From Punica granatum (lineage: Eukaryota > Streptophyta > Magnoliopsida > Myrtales > Lythraceae): a stretch of DNA of 64,000 bases. The translations under genes and the position numbers were made by a program. The notes under the pieces are model-generated. The model was given only the letters and a program-made list of their open reading frames with translations, had not been told where the DNA came from and did not search any database. The stretch is from positions 23,503,363-23,567,362 of the forward strand of contig NC_045130.1 of NCBI RefSeq assembly GCF_007655135.1. The letters run 5' to 3'. This document shows positions 33,224-44,983 of this stretch, in pieces; positions within the stretch are counted from its first letter, which is position 1; each line of letters opens with the position of its first letter.

Positions 33224-34861
33224 CACCTTGATTTTTTCCTACATCGGATCTATGAATTTAGTTTTGATGAGCTTATTTTTTTGTTTTGTTATAAAATCTA
33301 TAAATATAAATATCTACCGGTGGTGCTTTACAGGAATGTTTTTTCATTATTAGGGTTCTTTCGGTGTAATATAATTCATGTAGATACTGGCGGCATTAAG
33401 GTATATGATATGGTGTTCCATGTTACTTTTTCGCTGTGGGATCATGTTTTTTTTTTTTTTTTATGAATTCGCTGTGGGATCATGTTACTTGTTCATTTAT
33501 AATAGAAAAACACATATTATTATATTATGTTATAAATACTTTAGAATTTTATAATCGTCACAATTCTTTCTAGATTTATATGTAGTAGACCACGGTTCTC
33601 TTTCAAGAGACTTAAATTATTAATCATAATTTTGAGTGTCGGTCCATTCGGGACCACTTACAGCTATAGCCAGTGGGTACATGGTAAAGGTGCTTTCTTT
33701 GCTTTTCTATCTTTTCTTTTATATTGTTTTCTTTTTCACCCTTCTCTTGACCGAGCGAAACAGAACACATTATTATTAGAGATGATATTAACACTTCTAT
33801 TGCGGCATGCAACTATTAAATCAGAGTCTTGTTTTCGATAACAAGAGATACATGGATTTACCGCAAGAAATTGGAATTTTATCTAATTAATAAAAAGCAT
33901 TATGAGTCACATTTCAAGAATTAGACTTGAAATCTATTGATTACTAGCCAAGAGCATGAGCTATTATATTAGAGCTCTTTTCTAAATTAAAGTCTGATTT
34001 AGATCATGTCAAATCCAATTTTCATTTTTTTATATTTTATCTTATATTTGATTGAAAATTGCAGATGCCCCTTACCGTGTGATCTAAATATATTTTCTCG
34101 TATTTACCAAAAAAACTATTTTTTTTCTCGTAAACAGACGTACGATATATAATTACATGATATTAATCAAATCCAATAGATCTACTCATCATCAATTCGC
34201 TGTCATGAGGTGCCACGCGGAGTTAGTGCAATTATTAGGGGATGTTTGATTTGATTGGGAGGTGTTAGGGGCTTATTATGATAACTATTCTTCCTTAAAT
34301 TAACAAAAGCAATCTAAATGAATATTGCGGGTTCTTTTATGGGTTTCTCAAGTAAGATAGTGGTACGCAAAGCAAAAATAATTCCATAAAGGATAAATCA
34401 GGCGTACAAAATTTAAAGAGAGGACCTCGTAAAGACCAAAGATGCGATACAAACTTTTATCCAGGGATTTTGATAGCAAAACGAGAATTGGTAATACATA
34501 AACACATAAATTATTTGTTAATATCTTATAAAGGAGACTTGTGACTTGAAAGGAGAAAGGAGAAAGGAGAAGAGGAAATAAAAGCTCACTCAAGTTTTAC
34601 TATTGTCAACAGAACAGGATATCTCTTGATTTTGAGTTGAAAACAAATGTAATTGTACGTATTGCTATGTACATTGTACATACAAACTTGAGTAAGCAAA
34701 TCCTCACACTATATTTTCTCAGGAGGCGTATTTCATTGTTTTTGGACAATAACGAAAGAACATGCTGCTGAAGTTGGCAGCAATGTCCTTTTCTGCTATC
34801 TTCCCGCCCTATGTAGCTCAAGACACATGGGACGATGTCGACGGACAGCTCAGGACAGACC
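33224..34861. other. GALS 3' UTR and downstream intergenic sequence
   Basis: AT-rich with several AATATAAA-like stretches within about 100 bases of the stop codon that could serve polyadenylation. No second gene is supported; the short open frames carry no recognisable domain. Confidence 0.5.
33430..33486. repeat. 19-base direct repeat flanking a poly-T tract
   Basis: TTCGCTGTGGGATCATGTT occurs at 33430-33448 and exactly again at 33468-33486, separated by a T run and ATGAA. This could be a target-site duplication around the poly(A) remnant of a retrotransposed (minus-strand) sequence, or simple replication slippage. Confidence 0.7.
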
Positions 34862-34864
34862 TTA

Positions 34865-35471
34865 CACTGTGTTTGGGAGTTTTCAGGGGAGAAAGAGGAG
34901 AGGAGAGGAGAGGAGAGGAGAGGAGTGGAGAAGGGAGGGAGGAAGAGGAGAGGATAGGAAATGGAGGGAAAATGTATATTTTATTTGGGAGATTTTATAG
35001 ATGGAGAGAAATGGAGAGGAGAGTTAATCAAATAAAAGTACATTATAAGACAATTATACCTTCATTAATTTACATTATTTATTTATAATTTTAATTATAT
35101 TAAAGGTGACTTTACATTATAAAGTTATTGTTATATATATACACACACAATAATAGTGTATATATATTATAACAGCAGTATATATATATATGCGCTATTA
35201 CTATTACATATATAAACACTAGTAAATTACGGTAGTATAAAGCTAAAAGAGTTGTGCAGAGAAGAGAGTTGTATCAAATAACACATGAGTTCCTCCAAAT
35301 TCCTTCAATTTAGAGGGTTGGGAAATTCTTAACAATGAAGGGAGGGTATTTTTCTCAAAATCTCTCTTCTCCCTCCCCTCTCCTTCAAATAAGTCTCCCA
35401 AATAAGAAAAACAGTCTCCCTCCAAATCTTTTCCCTCAAATTTCCTCCAAATCCAACTCCCAAATACACCC
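34865..35471. mobile_element. Tourist-like MITE candidate with TTA duplication
   Basis: The left end CACTGTGTTTGGGAGTT and the right end (reverse complement GGGTGTATTTGGGAGTT) match at 13 of 17 bases and are each flanked by TTA (34862-34864 and 35472-35474). TTA target duplication and GTGTTTGG-type ends are typical of PIF/Harbinger MITEs. Longer inverted similarity extends inward (ATTTGGGAGA...GGAGAG on the left, CTCTCC...TCTCCCAAAT on the right). There is no coding capacity. Confidence 0.6.
34889..34926 (+). repeat. (GAGAG)n purine microsatellite
   Basis: A run of GGAGA units inside the left arm of the MITE candidate. Confidence 0.85.
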
Positions 35472-35837
35472 TTAGAGAGGGAAAAAGCAAAGGGTGTCGT
35501 ATGCAATTGCAAAGTAGCTTGGCATATGCATTTGCCATTAATGATGTCTAAAAGTTCAATTTATAACTAGAAACAACCGATATTACCATTACTTTATTCA
35601 TAAAAAAAAAATGTCTCCATTTCTTTCTCTATATATGACCTAGGAAGAAATCCCGGAGCCAAATTTTGGGTATAATATATCAATTCACACACACACGTTA
35701 TATATATAGGGCTCTTTCAGTAACCCAATTTATTTTTGGATACCCAAAGAAATGACTGAAAGTATGCTACAACACTTAGGAGTGCTTTATTTTTTCGGTA
35801 GATAGAAGTGCTTTATTTTTGTTTCTTCGAGAATGAT

Positions 35838-36050
35838 TCCAATTTTTAATTCATTTTTAAAGCTACCCAGTTAGGAAACTTTTTTTTATTTGTTTTTTTT
35901 CTTTTTAATCCTACTTTGGATCCCAATCTTTTCTCAATTTAAATTCGAATTTTTATTTCATTTTTAAAGCTTACCCAGTTAAGAGACTTTTTTTTAAAAA
36001 ATCCTTCCTTGGAATCCCAATCTTTTCTAAATTTAAAATACGTCCCAATT
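35838..36050 (+). repeat. Two-copy direct repeat of about 105 bases
   Basis: Two consecutive copies each contain TTCATTTTTAAAGC, TACCCAGTTA, a T-rich run, and GATCCCAATCTTTTCT or AATCCCAATCTTTTCT. They have diverged by substitutions and a length change in the T run. Confidence 0.75.
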
Positions 36051-36744
36051 CAGAGGGTGCACCTTTGAATGGGGGCTCAGGGACGACTCAGAGAGGTGGT
36101 GTGGAGGGGTGGGATCATTAGTTAGCCAGCCATCACCAGCATGACCTGGCCTCGGAGGTGGCCGGCCAATATAAATATACATAATTTTGAGGAAATTAAG
36201 AATTACTTAAAATTATATTAAACTTTTCTTTAACAATCATTGTTAGCCTTATAAAAGTTAAGTTAAGTAAATCTCTCAACAAAATGATTGGTCATTTTAT
36301 CTTCAATTTATTCATATTTAGAAAATTTAATATATGAAATATGAGGGAGTATAATACAACACTGAATATTAAACTTTAAAATGTTATAGATTTTATGATT
36401 ATTATTATTTCATTAATAAAATCTAGGAATTTCGAATTTTTAGGGTTCCAATTTTTATTACAGATTAATTTGATAATTGGGATTATATGTTTATGACATA
36501 TCTTACATGAATTACTTGCTAATGAGCTCTTGAATTACAATATTTAGCATAAGTTTGAAATTTATCGTTTTAAAATTTATATAGTATAAAAGCAATTTTT
36601 TTGTATATTAATATAAACTATAAATTGATATCCATTATGATCTTAATATCTAACTTCTCATAACAAAATTTTCTTTACAAAATCCAAGCAATGTCATGGC
36701 GTCAATACCTAGATTCGAAAATAAAAAGGAAAACTATGAATCAA

Positions 36745-38075
36745 TTTTTCTTCTATTAGAAAATCAATATATAATATAGAATGGCAGGAACACTTTGCCA
36801 GGTGGCGCTCAAGTTTTCTCCTATACTTGACACGTAGCATTTCGAGACTCTCATATAATTATATATTAAAAAAATCTCCAAAACACACCAATTTTTTTTT
36901 CGATAGTTCACACCGAAAATATTTAATTATTACCTAAAACAACTGCTAAAAAAAAACCCTTCCACCTACCCCAATTACTGTTACCTTGATAAAAACCAAA
37001 CCATAGCCAACCCCTGAATCAATATATAAAATATAATGGTAGTAACACTTCGCCACGTTCCACCATGTGGCACTGAGGCTTTTTCTTATGCTTGACACGT
37101 GGCATTCGATAGTCTCATGTAATTATGTATTAAAAAATTCACAAAACACACCAAAAATATTTTTTTTCGATAGTTCAAATAAAAAATATTTAATTATTAC
37201 ACAAACTGGTAAAATTTTAAAAAAATCCTTCCACCTCCCCCAATTACTATTGCCCCAATACAACCAAATCGTAGCCAACCCCTGAATTGGTATAATTATA
37301 GGGCCAAAATAATTGCTTTAATTTTAATACAAAAAGTGGCAAAAAATACAAACTTAATTGAATGAAATTTTTTTTATATAATAATGAAATATTATTATAA
37401 TAAATTACTAAAAGATTGTTTTATAAAAATAATAATAAATTACTACTGTTGCCCCGGTGCAACCATACCATAGCCAACCCTTGAATTGGGAGAATTACCG
37501 GGCCGAAACAATTGCTTTAATTTTAATACGAAAAGTGGCAAAAAATACAAACTTAATTAAATGGAAATTTTTTATTATAATAATTAAATTTTATTATAAT
37601 AAATTGCTAAAAGATTGTTTTAAAAAAATAATAAATTACTAAAATTATAAGAAAGATTATATGCAATTGTGGAAAATTATTTTTTTGACACATCCATAGA
37701 TTAATTACGGGGCCAAAACAATTGCTTTAATTTTAATAAGAAAAATACACATGGAAAAAATACAAACTTAATTAAATGAAAAAAATTAGTTTAATCGAAT
37801 TGGTAGAATTGTATTGTACATTGAAATTCATATAAGATTAAACAGAAAAAATTTTCAATAAAAAATAATTTCAATCAAGTTTAACTCTGAATTGGTAAAA
37901 TTACAAGGCTAAAACAATTGCTTTAATTTTAATACGAAAAGTACACATGCCAAAAAAATACAAACTTAATTAAATAAAAAAATTAATATAATAATTAAAT
38001 ATTATTAAAAATCGAATTGCAGTGTTGTATACTGCACTAAAACAATTGCTTTAATCGAATTGGTAGAATTACAGC
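36745..38075 (+). repeat. AT-rich complex tandem repeat array
   Basis: The first part (36780-37270) has two copies of a roughly 240-base unit containing CTTGACACGT, AAAACACACCA, TTTTCGATAGTTCA, TTCCACCT and CCATAGCCAACCCCTGAAT. The second part repeats a roughly 200-base unit carrying ACAATTGCTTTAATTTTAAT, AAAAAATACAAACTTAATT and AATTGGTA (near 37310, 37508, 37718, 37912, partial at 38038). No coding region is seen. Its origin is unknown; a decayed transposon or minisatellite is possible. Confidence 0.7.
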
Positions 38076-38517
38076 GCCGAATTGGTTCAATTATGCAGTA
38101 CCACTTGGAGGATGACTTGGAGGATGTTAGCATCTCCTTATGCTAACATGGCAATCTTTGGCTCAATTGAATCGGTTTCGCGTGCACATTACCAATTCAA
38201 CGTTCATTTGAGCCACGTGTCTCGAACGCACAACCAATCGAGACCCGCGCTTTCCCGACTCACCTCCAAGCCATGTGAGACCCACGGTATCTTCTTCCCC
38301 TTGTCCAAGCCAAGCCTACGCGCCCCCTCCCTTGTCTTGCATGCAAAATATCTAAGCCTTCACCATTCTTACACTCAACCATCTCTTCCATCCATTCACC
38401 TTCCTTCAATCAAAACCCCGTGCTAATCATCCTCATCCTTTTCCTTAATCAGCCGCCTCCCTCTAATCTCCATCTTAATCCCACTTTGCTTGTACTAATC
38501 CTGCCATTAGCCTTGCC

Positions 38518-38524
38518 TATATAA
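38518..38524 (+). promoter_or_regulatory. LTR promoter TATA box (W)
   Basis: TATATAA followed by CACTCTCTCTCTAGC about 35 bases downstream, as in the other family LTRs. Confidence 0.45.
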
Positions 38525-41500
38525 GCCTTAAGCACCCTTAGCCTAATGACTTCTCTTCACGCACTCTCTCTCTAGCATTCTCACTCCAAAAAGGCTCTCA
38601 AGCCTCCCCTCATCAGCTTTGGTCGTGCAGCCATAGCCATAGCCCAAGCAAGGCCAAAACTGGCCAAAACAAGTTGGGAAACCACACGGTTTTTCGGCAA
38701 CCACCTTCTCGACTTAACTCGGGACTCAACCAAACTTCTTACCCCACCTATTGTAGACCCCTTAAGTCCATTTCCAAGATTACATTTTTAGTTTGAAGCT
38801 TGCAAGCCACATAACCAGGCAACCACAAAATCAGGAAGCTTATGGCCCTTCTCAAGTCAGCTTTTTCACTCGACTTTTCCACGCCTTGTGCATAAGTTGT
38901 TGACACCACAACCCATCAACCACCCTCACACACATCTTAAGGGTGTCCAGGAGTCGAGAGATCCCGTGCAAATTCGTTGGTTTTAGCTCAGCAAGGCATT
39001 TTTACCCAATTGTCTAGTCAAGTATGTTTTCCTTGGCTTGTTTCGGTTTTCTTTGAGGTTCGGGTCAACCCGAGGCTCTTCTTGCCAAACGACCACCACA
39101 GCCACCTCTAGGGGTCTCTTGGGAGTCAGAAGCCACCGACCTTGCAGACAACGACCACCGGGAGCCTCCCGTAGAGCCATTTCTTTCCGAATGTCAAGTC
39201 GGGTATGTTTTCTTCTAACTAACCTGACTTTGCTCTTGATTTCGAGAAAATCTAGGCGTGCACTCCTTCCGAAACTACCACAAGGACGTTAAGCATCCTT
39301 TTGGCTATTCGGACCACCTGAGCACTTTTCGAGAAACCGACCCGAACCACCTGAACCGACAAGTTTCTTATGGGTGCCCAGTCGGGTATGTAGCTCGTCT
39401 AGTCGGGTCTGTTCAACAAAATCAGCCCACCAGTGGCTCAACCCGACTCTTAATAGTCCCATCCCGCATCCCGAGACTAGGTATAACCATTCCCGACTTA
39501 AAGGAGTTAAGACTTTTATATTTCTTATGTTTTTTGGGGTGATAAGGTGGTTCAAGAATCAGTTTGCATGCAAGTTCACATTTTTATGCATTTTTACGTT
39601 ATGTCATGCATGTCTTCATTGTAAAACGTGTCAAGCATGTCAGGAACGGGCTTAAATCGGAGTTGAGGAGACCGATTTGGTTCGGAATGGCCAAAGAAGC
39701 TCTCGGCCTTACCTTGAGGAGAGTGGTCGAGAGCTATTCTTGACTATTTCGGGCCATGGTTGGCCTTCTTACTTCGATTTAAGTTGTTTCCTGAGTTTTT
39801 ATGTTTTTTTTGCTTCCATGTACCGTTTTATCGATTTCATCAATAACATGTTTGTGCATGTTTGTATGTTAAAGATGTTTTTCGAGATCATGACGGTGCT
39901 GACTTTGCAAATACGTGTTATTTATCGTGTTTGACGTTTGAGTATGCGAGAAATAATTGGAATTGGATTAAAGAGACCGCCTCGACCTTATTCGGGTAAA
40001 AGACGGCCTCTTTACCTCGATGAAATCTGTTTTTCAGATTTTGTGCAAATGCATTTTCAATAATATAGCAAACCACGCATTAAAAATGTCTTTTAAAATA
40101 TTATTGTCCAAGTAATATGCATAGATTTGTGTATCGGTAACCTTTGGAGGCCCATGAGGATCCGAGGGTATTTTGGTCATTTTGATTGAATTTTCCTCGA
40201 CCTTCCTGGACCCATCTTGGTCGCTGTGTTACGAATCATTTTCATTAAATTAAGTTTTTTGAGTATTCAAACTCCATTCAGACGGTCAACTCATGATCTG
40301 TCTTGATTGTCTGTAACCTGCATATTTAAAGCAATCGGCAATAATCCTTAAGCAATAATCCAACCAACGGGTCAATCGGGACGCTCACATGATTAATCCA
40401 CTCGACATTAACCATTTTGCATGAATTGGCCATTAACCGGTAACTCGCATCGACAAGTTACAAAATGACGTTAATGCCATTTTCAAAACTTGCATTTCTC
40501 AAAAACTGGAGATGAGCGGTCTGATGTAGCGCGGATGTCTAGGAATGACTTGCACGTATTGACCTCAGATCTTGCCTGATATCAAGTAACTCAGATCGAG
40601 ATGCGAAAATTCTTTTTAGATTACTTCCGAACAGATTGGCTTGTTTTTTGATTTTTCCGAGGTGCTTGCTTAACCCTGAAAGACCCAGGGAATTAGTTGA
40701 CACCAATTACAGGCCAAGGTAGCCCGCATTGCGTTGTTTCCCTTTTCTGAAACAATTTTCAAATCAAGGGCAAAATCGTCTTTTTGCAATTTAGCGACAC
40801 CCTTAGGATTAGCTTGACAGAAATACTATAGTATTAGAATAGGGACGGGCTATCTATTCAAGTGCAATTCATCTGCATAGCCACTTCTTATCTGTCTGAT
40901 GAATTTATGTCATTCTAGCATAGTTTCAGGTATTTTAGTCAGGTATTTTGGATCAAAACACAATTACCTGACTAAGCATGCATTCGACCTTAGCATACAT
41001 GGGCAATAGTGGGTTAAGGCGTTAGGTTTTAGGCTTTTCAAGTAAAAAAGGCATGTTCTGTAATAATCTGTAAGCACTATAGGATCGCAATACAGAACAA
41101 CTTTAAAAGCAATCCACGCACAAGAGACTTGACTACAGACGTCATGTTTGTCAAGTCCTTGAAACCAAGCCGAATGCAAAATGCTTTGCACACGTTTGTC
41201 TGCTTATCATAGGACATTTGCATGCCAAAATACCCCGGGCTAATAACTTGCTAATTCACGTAAATTCGGCAATAATAAACACCTTGTCTGCTATCTGCAT
41301 GTTGTCTGTTATTTTTTCTGCTCATGTTTGTTCATGCAGGTCGAGCCCGACCCATAGGTCGCATTGCACTTGGGGTCCAATTCCCTAACCATCAATCACG
41401 GGATCCAATGCCCCTTTCACTGAGCGCGAAGTTGAATTTTGGTTTTCGGTCTTTTCCTTAAACTCACGGCGAGTTGGAGCATAATAATAACCGAACGTGA

Positions 41501-41899
41501 ACTGATTGGGATTCAACCATTTGTAATTTGTATTTATTATTTCGAGAGCATTGTGAGGGCATTTACTTTGTACGTTTATTCTTATAAGAATCCCGATCGA
41601 CGAGTGAACGGTTTGAGTTTCGAACTGATCGAGTCGGCTTCAGCTTACTTGGAGGAACGAAACCCTAGACTTCACAGTTTCGGTTTGCGTAGGGAATCGA
41701 CCGCCATGGTACGATGAACTGTAATGCAAGGATAACGAATTGATCTCTCAATGCATAGGCATACCTTCCTCTTAGTTTCTTAATCCGAATCGTTTAGTTC
41801 ATCGAATTTTTGGTATCAAAACGCGTAAGTCGAGCGCAGCCTAATTCACATGGTAAATAAATAAAATTGCAAGCCTAGCAAGTTAGAGTACCGAAAGAG

Positions 41900-41922
41900 C
41901 GTGCGGGATATAGGCCCGCACG
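41900..41922 (+). other. Conserved LTR hairpin (W)
   Basis: Intact arms CGTGCGGG and CCCGCACG with loop ATATAGG. Confidence 0.65.
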
Positions 41923-42167
41923 TAACAAAACCCTCGAACTTGGATTTTCCGATTTTGCAATAACCAGTGCCTTAGCAAAACTAGATGTATCATTTACCCC
42001 TAGATCTAGGTAACCTACTGGCCCTCGACCTTTGGGTCATAAAATGGTAAGTGGTGACTCATTCTCACGCGTGTTCGTCATGCATCCCCAAGAAGGTGGA
42101 CACAGTTAAGCCGCTCGCAAAGGCGCGGACATGCGGGCCCCGACAAGAGTGCATTCGAGTCCGTACA

Positions 42168-42600
42168 AGCCCGAAAAGTAGTAAATGTGGACCTGAAGTT
42201 CGGAAAGTAGTAGATGTGGGCCCGAAACCCGGAAAGTAGTAAATGTGGAGCCAGAGCCTGAAAAGCAGGAAGCGTGGGCCCAAAGCCCGGAAAGCAGTAA
42301 ATGTGGACCCAAAGTCTAGAAAGCAGTAAATGTGGACCCAAAGCTAGAAAGCAGTAGGTGTGGGCTTGAAGCCTGGAAAGCAATAAATGTGGGCCCGAAG
42401 CTTGGAAAGCAGTAAATGTGGGGTTGGGGCTTGAAAGCAGTAAATGTAAGGCTAGAGCCTCAAAACAGTAAATGATGGGTGTGAAACCCGAATGCAGTAA
42501 GATGGGTGTGAAATCCGAATGTAGTGAATGGGAGTCCAAACCTAAAAGCTGTAAATGGGTGTCGAAACCCGAAAGCGATAAATGAGAGTTTGATAGGAAA
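42168..42600 (-). repeat. Tandem array of 26-29-base units in V
   Basis: About 15 diverged units with core GAAAGCAGTAAATGTGGGCC on plus (the reverse complement of the TTTACTGCTTTC core of the Y arrays). Unit length and sequence differ from the 32-base Y array, showing independent turnover of the same hypervariable region. Confidence 0.8.
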
Positions 42601-44983
42601 GTGCAAGAAATGCAGAGGCAAAGTTCAGTGCTAAGGAATAGCACGGGGCGCTAAAAAGGGCGATTTGCTTGACGTCGAGTCAAGATTATGCTGGGGATGA
42701 TACAACGATAGGCATGGCATGCCGCTTGCCGCATGATTGAAGGCTTGTTGGATGATTGCGTTGTGTGTAGCCCTGAGGACCTTGATTTGTCGGAGATCGG
42801 TCTCGCCGCTGGGGCGATTACTTCGCTGAGGATGCCACAGTTGTGCAATGAGGGACTCGAGCTCTGGGGTGGAATGCCTACGTACCCTAGGGATTGGGAA
42901 TTAGAGTCTGCCATAGTTCTTGTCGCTTGTGGTACCTGCGATTCTGTTATCATTAGTAAGTCACGAGTAGGTTACTAATGATGTATAAGCACAGGAAAAA
43001 AAGGAGTATTTGCGACGCATGCTCTTCAGTTCCTGGTTGCCCGAGCGACTCATGGAGAGTTTTTGTTTTGGCGATGCGAATGGGGTCCCGTTTTTGAAGG
43101 CCTCGATACAAGGCCTCCGGGCTCCTGTTGGCCACGCATGAGCATATTGAGACGTTCTCAATGATGTCCTAGCGGCTCTATCTGTTATTCGACGTGCTCG
43201 TCGGCTTTGGACCCTTCTCGTCAGGGTGTCGTATTGCGGCTACGTTTATAACCCGTGTGGGGATTTCTGTTCATATTTGGTTAGACCTTGGTCTAGTCAT
43301 TTTCAAAGTGTTATGATTAGATTTCCGGAGAGGAATGTCTGGGATTCTGATTCTGTGGTAGCCGATTGAAGGGTGGCTGTGACTCGTTTTGGAGTTATAA
43401 AGTGACAAGGAGAAAAGAGAAAGCTTGAGGAGCACATCATCCCAAGCTGAAAGGATACACGGGTTCATGCCTGCAGCGAGATGTACCCACTTTTTCTCTG
43501 TCATTCTGTTACGTAGGCTGTCCCGGACTACTCGAATGGTGTGCTCGGTTGCCTACTGTGCTCGAAGAAGAATCTGCCCTGGACAGTTAAGTTGCGTTGG
43601 AGCGCCGATCGATGATCGTGTTGGAATAGATAATCTGGTCACTTTCCCTAGGGATACCTAGTCCACTCGATGTGTGAGGGACTAGAGGGTCAGTTTTATC
43701 TATCTCTCGTTTTGCTCTCCTTTTGCAACGGTCACCCACCTCGAGATCCTGCACCTCTCAACTTAAAGGGAATGGACTCTCCTTTTGCCACGGCTCTTCT
43801 CTTTACGAGATTTTAAACCGTGCCTCTCTTTTGCCCTAGTTTTTGCCTAGATCGCCCAAAGGGTTTTCGACCTAGCGGGCTCGACTCTTTTGTCTCTCAT
43901 GCTTGTAAGGGCGGATGGCTCAAAGAATTCGATCTCCGAGTGTGGCATGTTGTGTCTCCATCGAAGAGTTGCATCTGCTACTCCCCTTTTTATCGGGGTT
44001 TGTTGATTTCTTTGGATTGGCGGCGTCGGTACTTTTGGTGAACCTCGGTGTTGCCTCGTTTTCTTTATTGGCGGGTTTTTTCCTCTTCTTTTCTCTCTCT
44101 CTATTCTCTTTTTGTTGGCGGATTTTTCTCGCTTCTTTTCCTTCTTTTTTTTTTTTTCTTGTAGCTGGGACCTGTCTCGTGCCCCCTTGGATTTGCTTGA
44201 GAATCCCCGACTTTGCATCGTTGAGGTCGTTTTTGTGTGCTTCACCTCGTGGAGACTTGTTGCGTTTTGTTGTTCTAGCCCTATTTTGTGAGGGCTAGCT
44301 TTTCATGGAGATTTGGTTTCTGGACATTCGAAAGGCGAACTTCATGCTGCTCATCCTTGCAAACTTTACAGGTTATTCCCCTATTATCTAAAGAGGATAA
44401 ATGAAGAATTGCCCTAGGGATGTGGGTGACCGAGGTTGCCCCAGCGTATGCGGCTGTTGCCGATGGCGAGTGTCTCACGATCTTCGTCCCCGATCGTGTC
44501 TGGTGACTCCTTGGCGGGTGCCTCTTGAAGAGGTGTGTTCTCGAAGTCAATGAACACGTTTACCTCAGAGGCCATGCTTGACATTGATTGAGACGGTTGA
44601 ATTGACGGCATGTGGCCCGCTCAGTCAAGTCTTCGGTTTCATAGGGGGTACCTCCGCGTCGAGCCCTCTCCCTGTAGAAGTATATGGAAGGAGGTCCGAG
44701 AGGAGTTCTCGAAGAGGTGTGACCCCGCGCGTCACTCTTCACCTGTGACTGGCGTGTCTCTATGAAAGATGACAAAGAAAATGATGCATTAGGTGATTGT
44801 TCGGTGGAATATATGGTAAGAAATATGGAGTGGACCCATGGGAAATCCTCTTGTTCAACGTGTGACCCATGGAGTGCCGCGCATGGGGGACACTCATTTT
44901 CGGGAATGTAGTCATCATCGCCACGTTGAGTGGTCAGACCGAGGCTGGGGGTCGCATGAGTGTATACTTTCCTTGGTTGCGGG
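42168..44983 (-). mobile_element. V: inverted fragment of X/Y-type internal region
   Basis: On the minus strand this corresponds to Y internal sequence from about 11838 to the tandem array. Its 44760-44983 part matches X at 680-930 and its 44400-44520 part matches X at 236-370. It has no LTR ends or PBS of its own. It is bounded by the end of LTR W and the start of LTR Z, both in the opposite orientation. No retroviral-type domain is present. Confidence 0.7.

Larger units (their letters stand above)
38149..42167 (+). repeat. LTR W: 5'-truncated LTR of the A/B family
   Basis: It aligns with the B LTR from about 55670 (shared CAACCAATCGAGACCCG near 38233) and ends GAGTCCGTACA at 42167. It keeps a TATA box (38518-38524), the intact CGTGCGGG hairpin (41900-41922), a slightly damaged tetraloop hairpin (42026-42039), and two copies of the GGTCCAAT repeat near 41372. 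No PBS follows; inverted internal sequence begins immediately. The left boundary is approximate. Confidence 0.7.

Noticed and set aside
34762..35088. 108-codon open frame downstream of GALS
   Set aside because: It runs into the GAGAG microsatellite and MITE arm and shows only low-complexity Glu/Arg/Gly sequence.
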